Below, one piece after another: positions 1-9,010 of a stretch of 64,000 nt of DNA. A model generated the notes under the pieces. The model did no database searches. It was not told the origin of the DNA and worked only from the letters and a program-made list of their open reading frames with translations. Source of the stretch: Streptomyces iconiensis (GTDB lineage: Bacteria > Actinomycetota > Actinomycetes > Streptomycetales > Streptomycetaceae); the NCBI RefSeq assembly GCF_028657195.3, contig NZ_JANCPR020000022.1, positions 91,202 through 155,201 of the forward strand, given 5' to 3'. Both the position numbers and the translations under genes were made by a program. Positions within the stretch are counted from its first letter, which is position 1. Each line of letters begins with the position of its first letter.

Positions 1-351
1 GGCGTTGCCCATGCCCTTGGCGGTGAGCGTGGTGCCGTCCACCGGATCGACGGCGACATCGCACTCGGCGCCCGTACCGTCCCCGACGCGCTCGCCGTTG
101 AAGAGCATCGGCGCCTCGTCCTTCTCGCCCTCGCCGATCACCACGACGCCGTTCATGGAGACGGTGGAGACGAGGGTGCGCATGGCCTTGACGGCGGCGC
201 CGTCCGCGCCGTTCTTGTCGCCCCGGCCGACCCAGCGGCCCGATGCCATGGCCCCGGCCTCGGTGACCCGGACGAGTTCCAGGGCGAGGTTGCGGTCGGG
301 CGCCTCCGGGCTGACTTCGAGCGGGGACGGAAGATGGTGGTGTTCGTTCAT
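1..351 (-). CDS. glpX: Class II fructose-1,6-bisphosphatase, N-terminal part
   Basis: This is the 5' part of a gene that runs off the left edge; 117 codons are present. GlpX hydrolyses fructose-1,6-bisphosphate to fructose-6-phosphate in gluconeogenesis in the cytoplasm. The translation contains the family hallmarks RWVGRGDKNGADGAAV near residue 40 and DVAVDPVDGTTLTAKG near residue 100, where DPVDGT is the metal/substrate loop of the Li-sensitive phosphatase fold. The ATG start at 351 is preceded by an AAGGTGT-type ribosome binding site. It diverges from the DUF4245 gene, an arrangement that is common in Streptomyces. Identification is secure; only the C-terminus is unseen. Confidence 0.95.
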   Translation of the reverse strand, partial: MNEHHHLPSPLEVSPEAPDRNLALELVRVTEAGAMASGRWVGRGDKNGADGAAVKAMRTLVSTVSMNGVVVIGEGEKDEAPMLFNGERVGDGTGAECDVAVDPVDGTTLTAKGMGNA

Positions 352-555
352 CGGAACACACCTTTCTGTACGGCGTCATGGGCCGTGCTGAGCTGGCGAG
401 GGTGTCTGAGACTCTACCGGGCTGCGGCAGACTGAGCAGGGGTGCCCACGTATGAGCGGTTACCTGCGTAGGTGTGGAATCGGCCGGTATGGGACTTCCG
501 ATTCGGACGTGGCCCCTGGCGGAGGCGCCTGGCCCGCATAAGGGACGATGGTGGC

Positions 556-1161
556 ATGGCAGCAGACAAGAAGCGCGGCGCGCAGGCGGTGCGGGACATG
601 ATCATCTCGCTGGCGGTCATCGTGCTGGCCGCCTGGGTGATCTACCTGTTCATCCCGCACGATGACAAGAAGGACCCGGTCAAGCCCGTCAGTTACACCG
701 TGGAGCTGAACTCGGCACGGCGCGCCGCGCCGTACCCGGTCGCGGCACCCGAGGGCCTGTCCAAGAACTGGCGCGCCACCTCCGTCCGTTACGCGGCCGA
801 CAGCCCCAAGGGCTCTGCCTGGCACCTGGGCTTCATGACGCCCGACAACGAGTACGCCACCGTCGAACAGACCGACAAGCCGCGTCCTCAGAAGTTCATC
901 GAGGACGTCACGCAGGGCGCCGAGAAGACGGCGAAGACCCAGCGCGTCGGCGGCGACGAGTGGACGCGCTACGAGGGGGAGAAGTACGACGCCCTCGTAC
1001 GGACGTTCAAGAACGGCAAGAAGGGCACGTCCGTGACCGTGGTCACCGGGACCGCGTCCTTCAAGCAGCTCGGCCAACTCGCCGGCGCGCTGCAGGCCAA
1101 GAACGTGAAGGTCGAAACCGGCTCGCCCGCGCCCCAGAAGGCCACGGCGGCCGACGGCTGA
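556..1161 (+). CDS. DUF4245 membrane-anchored protein
   Basis: A 201-residue protein of the actinobacterial DUF4245 family, function unknown. Residues about 8-15 are basic, followed by one transmembrane helix (about 16-34, MIISLAVIVLAAWVIYLFI) and a hydrophilic domain that should lie outside the cytoplasm. I chose ATG 556 (MAADKKRG) because the family begins just before the single helix; an in-frame start at 472 would add an unlikely Arg-rich extension. The gene diverges from glpX and ends before a convergent hairpin. The 3' tail is Pro/Ala-rich and low complexity. No enzymatic motif is visible. Confidence 0.85.
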   Translation: MAADKKRGAQAVRDMIISLAVIVLAAWVIYLFIPHDDKKDPVKPVSYTVELNSARRAAPYPVAAPEGLSKNWRATSVRYAADSPKGSAWHLGFMTPDNEYATVEQTDKPRPQKFIEDVTQGAEKTAKTQRVGGDEWTRYEGEKYDALVRTFKNGKKGTSVTVVTGTASFKQLGQLAGALQAKNVKVETGSPAPQKATAADG

Positions 1162-1195
1162 GAAGGGCCGTGTCCGGCGACGGCTGAGAGAAGGC

Positions 1196-1231
1196 CACGA
1201 CCGGTGACAGGCTCACGACCGGTGACAGGCT
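1196..1231. repeat. 18-bp perfect tandem duplication
   Basis: The 18-mer CACGACCGGTGACAGGCT occurs twice back to back (1196-1213 and 1214-1231), with a degenerate third start (tGACGATCGGCT) after it. It lies between the 3' ends of two convergent genes. It is one of several short tandem repeats in intergenic parts of this window. No function can be assigned. Confidence 0.85.
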
Positions 1232-1371
1232 GACGATCGGCTGCCGGGCACTGTGCCGGGCAGCCGGTGCGTGCCTTGCCGACCAGCCGGTGTGTGGCTC
1301 GCGGTGATGTGCCGCGCGCGGCAGATGACTGCCGCGCAGCCGGCTTCCACCGTCCGGCCGGACAACGGAAT

Positions 1372-1407
1372 GCCCCCCGCGCGAGGGGGGGAGAACGCGC
1401 GGGGGGC
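1372..1407. terminator. Bidirectional hairpin terminator
   Basis: A perfect 12-bp inverted repeat, GCCCCCCGCGCG / CGCGCGGGGGGC, encloses a 12-nt purine-rich loop. It sits between the convergent DUF4245 gene and the nitroreductase-family gene, so it can serve both. There is no clear T-run, as is usual in Streptomyces. Confidence 0.8.
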
Positions 1408-1460
1408 TGCTCACTGCCGGTGGCGTCCGGTGCTGTCGCACGGCGCCCTTCCCGGCTGGA

Positions 1461-2054
1461 TCAGAGGACGGTCACCACGTCGTCGTAGGACAGCCGCGGG
1501 GAGCGGGGGAACCACGCGTCCGGGCCCGGCTTGCCGATGTTGACCACCATCAGCACGCGCTGGCGGCCGTCGCCGAAGAACTCCTTGTTGACGCCGTCGG
1601 CGTCGAAGCCGGTCATCGGGCCCGCGGCGAGCCCGGCGGCGCGCACGCCGATGAGGAAGTAGGCGGCCTGGAGGGTGGCGTTGAGGCTGCCCGCCGACTC
1701 GCGTACCGACTCCTCCGAGAAGACCGCGTCCTTGATGTGCGGAGCGTGCGGAAGCAGCTCGGGCAGGCGCTCGTGGAAGTCCAGGTGGTACGAGAGGACG
1801 GCGACGAGCGGTGCGGTACGGGTCTTGGGCTGGTTGCCCTCGGCCATGTGGCCGCACAGGCGTTCGCGGGCCTCGTCGCTGCGGATGAGGGTCACGCGCA
1901 GCGGGGACTGGTTGAACGCGGTGGGGCCGTACTTGACCAGGTCGTATATCGCCTGGACCTGCTCGTCGGAGACCGGCTCTTCGGTGAAGGTGTTGGCGGT
2001 GCGTGCCTCGCGGAAGAGGAGATCCTGGGCAGCGGAGTCGAGGACAAGAGCCAT
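1461..2054 (-). CDS. Malonic semialdehyde reductase-like nitroreductase (RutE/HadB family)
   Basis: A 197-residue FMN-dependent nitroreductase-fold protein. RutE-type members reduce malonic semialdehyde to 3-hydroxypropionate with NAD(P)H. Family signatures visible are the N-terminal FREARTANTF segment, YDLVKYGPTAFNQSPLR (typical of this subfamily), the central GLAAGPMTGFD and the GKPGPDAWFPRSPRL tail. ATG 2054 gives the standard N-terminus (MALVLDSAAQDLLF); upstream in-frame codons are Lys/Arg/Thr-rich and unlikely to be coding. It has its own 160-bp upstream region before xseB. The substrate is inferred from family only. Confidence 0.85.
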   Translation of the reverse strand: MALVLDSAAQDLLFREARTANTFTEEPVSDEQVQAIYDLVKYGPTAFNQSPLRVTLIRSDEARERLCGHMAEGNQPKTRTAPLVAVLSYHLDFHERLPELLPHAPHIKDAVFSEESVRESAGSLNATLQAAYFLIGVRAAGLAAGPMTGFDADGVNKEFFGDGRQRVLMVVNIGKPGPDAWFPRSPRLSYDDVVTVL

Positions 2055-2214
2055 GGGGGATGGTGCCTTTTCTTGCGAGACATTCGTAGTGGTGCCACGT
2101 ATAAGTGTAGCTACCACTTGTTCAAGGTTGAACCATGGCGGTAGGTGGCGTACGTCCCACTCGGCCCATGTGTCACCCCGGCTCCCCGTCGTCCGCTTCG
2201 TCCCCCTTATCCCC

Positions 2215-2472
2215 CTAGTCTTCTTCGTCCTCGTCCGCTTCGCCGTCGTCCCCCGCTTCCTCCTCCAGCACCGCGTCCAGCCGAGCACGCGCGCCCTCCA
2301 GCCAGGCGCGGCAGACGGCCGCCAGTTCCTCGCCGCGCTCCCACAGCTCCAGCGACTCCTCCAGCGTGGAGCCGCCGGCCTCCAGCCGCTGCACGACCTC
2401 GACCAGCTCGGCCCTCGCCTGCTCGTAGCTGAGGGAGGAGTCGGCGGGCGCGGCTTCCGTTTCCGTCGTCAT
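2215..2472 (-). CDS. xseB: Exodeoxyribonuclease VII small subunit
   Basis: An 85-residue protein with the typical XseB helical core (LSYEQARAELVEVVQRLEAG, then STLEESLELWERGEEL) and an acidic C-terminal tail. It forms the multimeric exonuclease VII with XseA and degrades single-stranded DNA from both ends. It starts 9 nt downstream of the xseA stop on the same strand, so the two are cotranscribed and probably translated together. The Asp/Glu-rich tail (about residues 70-85) is longer than the conserved core needs but common in Streptomyces. Confidence 0.95.
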   Translation of the reverse strand: MTTETEAAPADSSLSYEQARAELVEVVQRLEAGGSTLEESLELWERGEELAAVCRAWLEGARARLDAVLEEEAGDDGEADEDEED

Positions 2473-2481
2473 ACGCTCAGC

Positions 2482-3696
2482 CTACGCACGGGGAGTGACA
2501 GTGACGCCGAACTCTCCTTCGGCCACCCGCGCCCGCAGCGCCTCGCCCCCGGCGACCTCCTCCGCGTCCCGCACGACCCCGCCGTCCTCGCGCTGGAGCA
2601 CCGCGTACCCGCGCTTCAGCGTCGCCGCCGGCGACAGCGCGACGACGCGCGCGTGGGTGTGTGCCAGCTCGTCCTCCGCGCGCGCCAACCTGTGGTCGAG
2701 CACCCGCCGCGTACGGTCCAGCAGCGCCGCCACGTCGTCCTCCCTGTCCTCGACCATCGTGTGCGGATCGGCCATCACCGGGCGGCTCATCACCTCGACC
2801 AGCCCCCGCTCCTCGCGCTCCAGCCTGCCGCTGATCACCCGCCAGGCCCGCTCCCGCAGCACCCGCACGCGCTCGTGCTCCTCGCCCACATCAGGAACGG
2901 TGTCCTTCGCCGCGTGCGTGGGTGTGCGGGCACGCAGATCGGCCACCAGATCGAGCAGCGGCGCGTCCGCCTCGTGCCCGATCGCGGACACCACAGGTGT
3001 GCGGGCAGCTGCGACGGCGCGCACCAGCCGCTCGTCCGAGAACGGCAGTAGATCCTCCATCCCGCCGCCGCCCCGCGTCACGATGATCACGTCCACATCC
3101 GTGCGCGCGTCCAGCTCATGCAGCGCCTCGATGATCTGCGGCACGGCGTACGCCCCCTGCACCGCCGTGTTGCGCACCTCGAAGCGCACCGCAGGCCAGC
3201 GCTCCCGCGCGGTGTGCAGCACGTCCCGCTCAGCGTCCGAGGCCCGCCCGGTGATCAGCCCTATGCGCTGCGGCAGGAACGGCAGCCGCTTCTTGCGTTC
3301 GGCCGCGAACAGTCCCTCAGCCGCCAGCGCCTTCTTCAACCGCTCAAGACGCGCGAGGAGTTCGCCCACCCCCACGGGCCGGATCTCGGCGGCGCGCAGG
3401 GAGAGCCGTCCCGTCTTCTCGTACCACTCCGGTTTCGCGTGCACCACCACGCGCGTGCCCTCGCCGATCACGTCCTTGACCTGCTCGTAGACGGGACGGA
3501 AGCAGGTGACGCTCAGGGAGACCTCACGGGACGGGTCACGCAGCGTCAGGAAGACCACCCCCGCGCCGGGGCGCGGGGACAGCTGGATGATCTGCCCCTC
3601 GACCCAGACGGCCCCGAGCCTGTCGATCCATCCACGGATCAGCCGTGAGACCTCGCTGACGGGGATCGGTGCCTCTGCGGACGTGGTGAGAGCCAT
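2482..3696 (-). CDS. xseA: Exodeoxyribonuclease VII large subunit
   Basis: A 404-residue catalytic subunit of exonuclease VII. An N-terminal OB fold (residues about 12-105) contains WVEGQIIQLSPRPGAGVVFL. The nuclease domain has the GLITGRASDAERDVLHT segment, the GGGGMEDLLPFSDERLVRA motif near residue 210 and SAIGHEADAPLLDLVADLRA near 240. Many homologues have GHETDTP; here GHEADAP replaces both Thr residues, a mild variation. A helical C-terminal arm follows. It lies directly upstream of xseB. Start ATG 3696 gives a standard family N-terminus. Confidence 0.96.
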   Translation of the reverse strand: MALTTSAEAPIPVSEVSRLIRGWIDRLGAVWVEGQIIQLSPRPGAGVVFLTLRDPSREVSLSVTCFRPVYEQVKDVIGEGTRVVVHAKPEWYEKTGRLSLRAAEIRPVGVGELLARLERLKKALAAEGLFAAERKKRLPFLPQRIGLITGRASDAERDVLHTARERWPAVRFEVRNTAVQGAYAVPQIIEALHELDARTDVDVIIVTRGGGGMEDLLPFSDERLVRAVAAARTPVVSAIGHEADAPLLDLVADLRARTPTHAAKDTVPDVGEEHERVRVLRERAWRVISGRLEREERGLVEVMSRPVMADPHTMVEDREDDVAALLDRTRRVLDHRLARAEDELAHTHARVVALSPAATLKRGYAVLQREDGGVVRDAEEVAGGEALRARVAEGEFGVTVTPRA

Positions 3697-3743
3697 ACGG
3701 GAAGGCTAGGCCCTGCCACCGACAGCCCGTTCCGGCGCCGGGC

Positions 3744-5150
3744 TCACACGCCCTTGACGTGGCGCTTGCGCAGGACGACCAGTACCACGAGGGCGATCAC
3801 CAGCCAGCCCAGGCCGATCCAGTGGGCCTCGGAGTTGGCGGTGACGATCACCGCCACGATGATCGCGAGCCCGGCCAGCGGCAGCACCCAGTCCCGCAGG
3901 ACGCTCACCCGGTGCCCGCTGTCGCCCCTGCGCAGCCCGTAGTAGCCGACGACCGACAGGTGCAGCATGCCGAACGCCGTCAGCGCGCCCATGTCGACGA
4001 TCGACACCAGCCGGTCCAGCCCGTCCGCCGCTCGCGCCGCCCACACGGCGGCGCACAGCGTGAGCACGGCGCTCACCAGCAGTGCCCTGCTCGGCACCTT
4101 CGTGTGCGGGCTCGTCCGGCCCAGCACGCGCGGCAGCCGTCCGTCGCGGGCCATCGCGAACAGCAGCCGGGAGGCAGCGGCCTGCCCCGCCAGCGCCGCG
4201 AAGGCCGCGCCGATCGCCTTGCTCACCGCCACCGTCGTCTCCAGCCAACTGCCGACGGCCGCATTGACGGCCACATAGAAGGCCGATCCCTGCGCCGCCG
4301 GGTCCTTCGCCAGCTCGCGTGAGGAGTCGGCCGAGAGCAGCGCGGCCAGGTACGTCTGGACGAAGAAGAGGACGCCCGTCACGAGCAGGCACCACACCAG
4401 GGCACGCGCGACCTTCGTGGCGCGCTCTCCCCTGCCGCCGAGCGCCTCCTCGGCGAAGTTCGCGATGGCGTCGAAGCCGAGAAAGGAGAGCACGGCGACC
4501 GAGACGGCACCGAGCAGCGCCGTCATCGAGAAGGCCCGGTCCCCGGTCAGCGGGCTGAGCCAGTCCCGCTCGGGCCCCTCCTGCACCAGCACCACCACTG
4601 CGGCACCGATGAACACCAGGAGCACCACGATTTCCATCGCCAGCACGAGGAAGCCGACGACCGCCGCCCTGCGCACCCCCGACAGATTGAGCGCCGTGGT
4701 GAGCACCACCGCGATCGCCGTCCAGATCCACTGGTCGACGGAGGGCACCAGCTGCGCCATGGCGATGCCGGAGAACAAGTAGGCGACCGCCGGGATGAGC
4801 AGGTAGTCGAGCATCATCATCCAGCCGGCCACGAACCCCGCGCCGTCCCCGAGCCCCGCACGCGCGTACGCGTAGACGGAGCCCGCCTGCGGCACCGTAC
4901 GGATCATGCGTGCGTACGAGTACGCCGTGAACGACATGGCCACCGTCGCCACCGCGTACACCAGCGGCACCACGCCGTGACTCCGCGCGTCGAGCGCGCC
5001 GTAGATACCGACGGGGGCCATCGGGGCGATGAACAGCAGACCGTAGACGATCAGGTCGCGCAGGCTGAGGCTGGGCCTCAGACCGCCGTCCTCGGGACCC
5101 TCGGGACCGTCTCCTGCGAATGCCGATGTGCGTGCGCGAGCTCCAGGCAT
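3744..5150 (-). CDS. APC-family amino acid permease
   Basis: A 468-residue integral membrane protein of the amino acid-polyamine-organocation superfamily, with about twelve hydrophobic segments. The first (SLRDLIVYGLLFIAPMAPVG) matches the APC TM1 G-x-G region, and SFLGFDAIANFAEEALGG near residue 225 is the TM6 motif of this group, placing it near the putrescine/ethanolamine-type permeases. The ATG at 5150 (MPGARART) is the nearest start to TM1; longer in-frame extensions run antisense through ispH and are spurious. It is transcribed divergently from ispH. The substrate cannot be read from sequence. Confidence 0.85.
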   Translation of the reverse strand: MPGARARTSAFAGDGPEGPEDGGLRPSLSLRDLIVYGLLFIAPMAPVGIYGALDARSHGVVPLVYAVATVAMSFTAYSYARMIRTVPQAGSVYAYARAGLGDGAGFVAGWMMMLDYLLIPAVAYLFSGIAMAQLVPSVDQWIWTAIAVVLTTALNLSGVRRAAVVGFLVLAMEIVVLLVFIGAAVVVLVQEGPERDWLSPLTGDRAFSMTALLGAVSVAVLSFLGFDAIANFAEEALGGRGERATKVARALVWCLLVTGVLFFVQTYLAALLSADSSRELAKDPAAQGSAFYVAVNAAVGSWLETTVAVSKAIGAAFAALAGQAAASRLLFAMARDGRLPRVLGRTSPHTKVPSRALLVSAVLTLCAAVWAARAADGLDRLVSIVDMGALTAFGMLHLSVVGYYGLRRGDSGHRVSVLRDWVLPLAGLAIIVAVIVTANSEAHWIGLGWLVIALVVLVVLRKRHVKGV

Positions 5151-5321
5151 GCCGACCAGCTTGCCGCAAAGTACGGCCCCACCAGTGGACCGCCGTGAAC
5201 CGGCGCACACGGGCACAGGAACGAACCGGCGCACGCGCCGACCCGTGCCGTACGCCGTGTCGCGTGTCCTTCGCCCGAAGGTGGCTCTCGTGCCGCTCGC
5301 CCGCGCCCTTACGATGGACGC

Positions 5322-6338
5322 ATGACTGCAACGCCCGCCCGCCGAGTCCTCCTCGCCGCCCCGCGCGGCTACTGCGCCGGTGTGGACCGAGCCGTGATCG
5401 CCGTCGAGAAGGCGCTGGAGCAGTACGGCGCCCCGATCTACGTTCGCCACGAGATCGTGCACAACAAGTACGTGGTCAAGACCCTGGAGAAAAAGGGCGC
5501 GATCTTCGTCGAGGAGACGGAGGAGGTGCCCGAGGGGGAGATCGTCATCTTCTCCGCACACGGCGTGGCCCCCGTCGTCCACGAGGAAGCCGAACGCGGC
5601 AAACTCGCCACCATCGACGCCACCTGCCCCCTTGTCACCAAGGTCCACAAGGAGGCGGTCCGCTACGCCAACGAGGACTACGACATCCTCCTGATCGGCC
5701 ACGAGGGCCACGAGGAGGTCGTCGGAACCAGCGGCGAGGCGCCCGAGCACATCACCCTCGTCGACGGCCCCGACGACGTGAAGAACGTCGAGGTCCGCGA
5801 CCCCGACAAGGTGGTCTGGCTCTCCCAGACCACCCTCTCCGTGGACGAGACCATGGAGACGGTCGACGCCATCAAGGGCCGCTACCCCAACCTCCTCTCG
5901 CCGCCCAGCGACGACATCTGCTACGCCACCCAGAACCGCCAGACCGCCATCAAGCAGGTGGCGGCCGATGCCGACCTCGTGCTGGTCGTGGGCTCCAAGA
6001 ACTCCTCCAACTCCGTCCGGCTGGTCGAGACGGCCCTCACCCATGGGGCCGACGCCGGGCACCTGATCGACTCGGCCGACGAGATCGACGAGGCATGGCT
6101 GGAGGGCGTCGGGACGATCGGCCTCTCCTCCGGTGCCTCCGTGCCCGAGGTGCTGGTCGACGGCGTCCTGGAGTGGCTCGCGCAGCGCGGCTGGGAGGAC
6201 GTCGAGATCGTCAAGCCGGTCGACGAGCACATGCAGTTCTCGCTCCCCAAGGAGCTGCGCCGCGACCTGCGCGCCGAGGCGGCCAAGGCCACGGACCGCA
6301 CCGAGGCGGCCCAGGCGACGGACCCGGCACACGCCTGA
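5322..6338 (+). CDS. ispH: 4-hydroxy-3-methylbut-2-enyl diphosphate reductase
   Basis: A 338-residue IspH (LytB), the [4Fe-4S] enzyme that performs the last MEP-pathway step, converting HMBPP to IPP and DMAPP. All three iron-sulfur cysteines are visible: APRGYCAGVDRAV near residue 16, DATCPLVTKVH near 104 and DDICYATQNRQTA near 200. The proton-donor region is in place (VWLSQTTLSVDET). The C-terminal about 18 residues are Ala/Thr-rich and not conserved. It is followed by a strong hairpin. Confidence 0.98.
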   Translation: MTATPARRVLLAAPRGYCAGVDRAVIAVEKALEQYGAPIYVRHEIVHNKYVVKTLEKKGAIFVEETEEVPEGEIVIFSAHGVAPVVHEEAERGKLATIDATCPLVTKVHKEAVRYANEDYDILLIGHEGHEEVVGTSGEAPEHITLVDGPDDVKNVEVRDPDKVVWLSQTTLSVDETMETVDAIKGRYPNLLSPPSDDICYATQNRQTAIKQVAADADLVLVVGSKNSSNSVRLVETALTHGADAGHLIDSADEIDEAWLEGVGTIGLSSGASVPEVLVDGVLEWLAQRGWEDVEIVKPVDEHMQFSLPKELRRDLRAEAAKATDRTEAAQATDPAHA

Positions 6339-6364
6339 CCGGTCACGCGCCCGGCGGTCGGCAT

Positions 6365-6388
6365 GCGTGACCGGTCAACCGGTCACGC
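6365..6388. terminator. Hairpin terminator downstream of ispH
   Basis: A perfect 11-bp inverted repeat, GCGTGACCGGT / ACCGGTCACGC, with a 2-nt loop (CA) lies 27 nt after the ispH stop and before the convergent DUF6542 gene. No T-tract follows. Confidence 0.75.
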
Positions 6389-6472
6389 ACACCAACTGGC
6401 CGCGCGCCCGGTGGTGTTCCGGCCGTACGGGGTACGGGCCATGAGCTGCCGGGGGCTACGGCTTCCGGGCGG

Positions 6473-7219
6473 CTAAGGGTTCCTGGGGCGGTGCTGGGCG
6501 TTCTTCGCTCTTCTGCGGAGGACGCCCAGCACCGCCTTTCGTGTGAGCACGAGCAGTGCTGCCGTCAGGGTGCCCGCGTAGAGCCAGACGGCGTGCAGGG
6601 CGAGGCTGGTGAAGACGTTCTGGAGCACCCCGCTCACCCCGTCCCCGGGCCCGCCGGCGAAGAACTGGCCGATCGTGTACGCCAGCGGCGCGGCGACAGG
6701 TGCCGCGAACAGTTCCCTGGGGCGTACCCACAGCGCGGAGGCGACGCAGACCAGCACGAAGACGGTGCCGTAGAAGGCGGGAGCCCCGTCGAACAGCAGT
6801 CCCTCAAGGCCGCCCGCGGCGATCATCAGCAGCGTCGCGAAGACTCCGGTGCCCAGCCCGGTCAGCCGGGGGGCCGGCAGCCGGGACAGCGACGGGCCCG
6901 TCGTTCGCACCGGACGCCGCTTTCCGGGCCCTGGATCGCGCGCGCCCTCCGAGGCGCGGGGTCTGTTCCCCCGGTCACGCCGGTCGCGCCGGTCGCTCGG
7001 GTCACGTCCGTCCGGCCTGTCGCCGCCGCCGCGGCGGCGGCCCGGGTCCGGAGCGCCGGCTGTCCGTGCGGGCGCCGGCAGCCGCGGCTCGCCGTCCGGT
7101 CTCTCCGGCCTGCGTGCCGCCCTGACCTGCCCGGCCTCCCGGGCACCCCGCTGGTCCTGTTCGGTCGTGCGCGCGCTGCGTTGCTCCACCGGGCCACGGT
7201 AGGCCGTACGCGGGACCAC
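6473..7219 (-). CDS. DUF6542-type membrane protein
   Basis: A 248-residue protein whose first about 115 residues are Arg/Pro/Gly/Asp-rich and disordered, followed by four hydrophobic segments (TGLGTGVFATLLMIAAGGLE, FYGTVFVLVCVASALWV, a third around FAAPVAAPLAYTIGQFFAG and LHAVWLYAGTLTAALLVL). This matches the actinobacterial DUF6542 layout; its role is unknown. The start is a GTG at 7219; the nearest ATG (7229) is out of frame. It converges on ispH and diverges from ychF, as expected in this core block. The last about 20 codons contain a long hairpin that may terminate ispH transcription. Confidence 0.7.
   Translation of the reverse strand: MVPRTAYRGPVEQRSARTTEQDQRGAREAGQVRAARRPERPDGEPRLPAPARTAGAPDPGRRRGGGDRPDGRDPSDRRDRRDRGNRPRASEGARDPGPGKRRPVRTTGPSLSRLPAPRLTGLGTGVFATLLMIAAGGLEGLLFDGAPAFYGTVFVLVCVASALWVRPRELFAAPVAAPLAYTIGQFFAGGPGDGVSGVLQNVFTSLALHAVWLYAGTLTAALLVLTRKAVLGVLRRRAKNAQHRPRNP
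6487..6536 (+). terminator. Long hairpin inside the 3' end of the DUF6542 gene
   Basis: A perfect 15-bp stem, GGCGGTGCTGGGCGT / ACGCCCAGCACCGCC, with a 20-nt loop, followed on the + strand by CTTTCG. It overlaps the last codons of the convergent gene. It could be a second terminator for ispH transcripts; the short T-tract is only on the + side. Confidence 0.6.
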
Positions 7220-7386
7220 CCGGCGTCATGGACACGCGACATCCCCCCATCACGCCCCTGGTCTCCACCGGGCGCCCCCGTCCCGTCACCGGCGGAGAGG
7301 AGCGCGAAGGGCCGCCCGTAGACTGGGGTGCGACGGAAAACGCCGTCGCATCGCCCCCTCTACGGGAAACGGGAAGTAGTCGCCAC

Positions 7387-8475
<1,089 letters not shown>

Positions 8476-8522
8476 CGGGCGCGGATAGCGGACCATCCGC
8501 GGCTAGTCAAACCAGCAGGTCA

Positions 8523-8556
8523 AGCGGGGTGATCCCATTTCGGGGCTCACCCCGCT
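8523..8556 (+). terminator. Terminator of ychF
   Basis: A perfect 10-bp inverted repeat, AGCGGGGTGA / TCACCCCGCT, with a 14-nt loop, 47 nt after the ychF stop. It marks the edge between the core block and the accessory region. Confidence 0.85.
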
Positions 8557-8564
8557 GCGGTTCC

Positions 8565-8667
8565 GGTCGCTGGTTGGGCGCTGGTGAAACTGATACGTCG
8601 TCACCTCTGGTCACCCGTCGTTATCCGTACGGTTGCTGGTTGTGCGCTGGTTCGAATTGACGGGGCG
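8565..8667. repeat. Imperfect direct repeats at the accessory-region boundary
   Basis: Two related segments lie 66 nt apart. GGTCGCTGGTTGGGCGCTGG starts at 8565 and GGTTGCTGGTTGTGCGCTGG starts at 8631. Both are followed by a short spacer with further similarity (GATACGTCGTC after the first, GACGGGGCGTC after the second). Such spaced repeats next to a core gene could be arm-type integrase sites or remnants of an attachment region. That is inference; no integrase gene is present nearby. Confidence 0.55.
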
Positions 8668-9010
8668 TCAGTTTTGGGCGGGTAGCCAGCCCCGGAATCC
8701 GCCGTCATAAGCCCCTCGTCGGCCGCGGTTCCCGCACCCCGCAGAAACGGCGTCCCGGGGCCGCTGTCGGCCCCGTAGTCGTGTTGCCGTCGGGCATGCC
8801 CGGCCCCCGCCCCGTCGGCATGCGCGCGGGGGTGCACGGCGTACGGCTCCATGTGAGCGATTCCCGTGGCCGCAGGTTCGAGTCCCCGGCGGGGCGCGCC
8901 GCAGATGGGAACGGCCCGGGACGGGGCACGGCCGGGTGGTTGGTTGTAATCGAGGAAAACTACGATCTTGTTTGATCTGCAGGTCAGGAGTGTGACGGGG
9001 TGGTGCTGCA
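8668..9010. other. Non-coding stretch with gene-tail remnants
   Basis: No convincing gene is present. At 8888-8972 the + strand carries a short open tail (GRAADGNGPGR ... VVIEENYDLV, then stop) that resembles a tail at 20092-20179. At about 8874 there is a TTCGAGT T-loop-like sequence with a possible 7-bp acceptor pairing (8809-8815 with 8889-8895), but the T-stem does not pair, so it is not a functional tRNA. The stretch most likely consists of integration scars. Confidence 0.5.

Noticed and set aside
3706..5331. Long minus-strand open frame through the permease and ispH region in another frame
   Set aside because: Arg/Gly-rich shadow of the APC permease; no domain, and it conflicts with the clear family match in the proper frame.
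8809..8896. tRNA-like sequence with TTCGAGT T-loop and pairable 7-bp ends
   Set aside because: The T-stem has three mismatches and no convincing D or anticodon arm forms, so it is not a tRNA gene.
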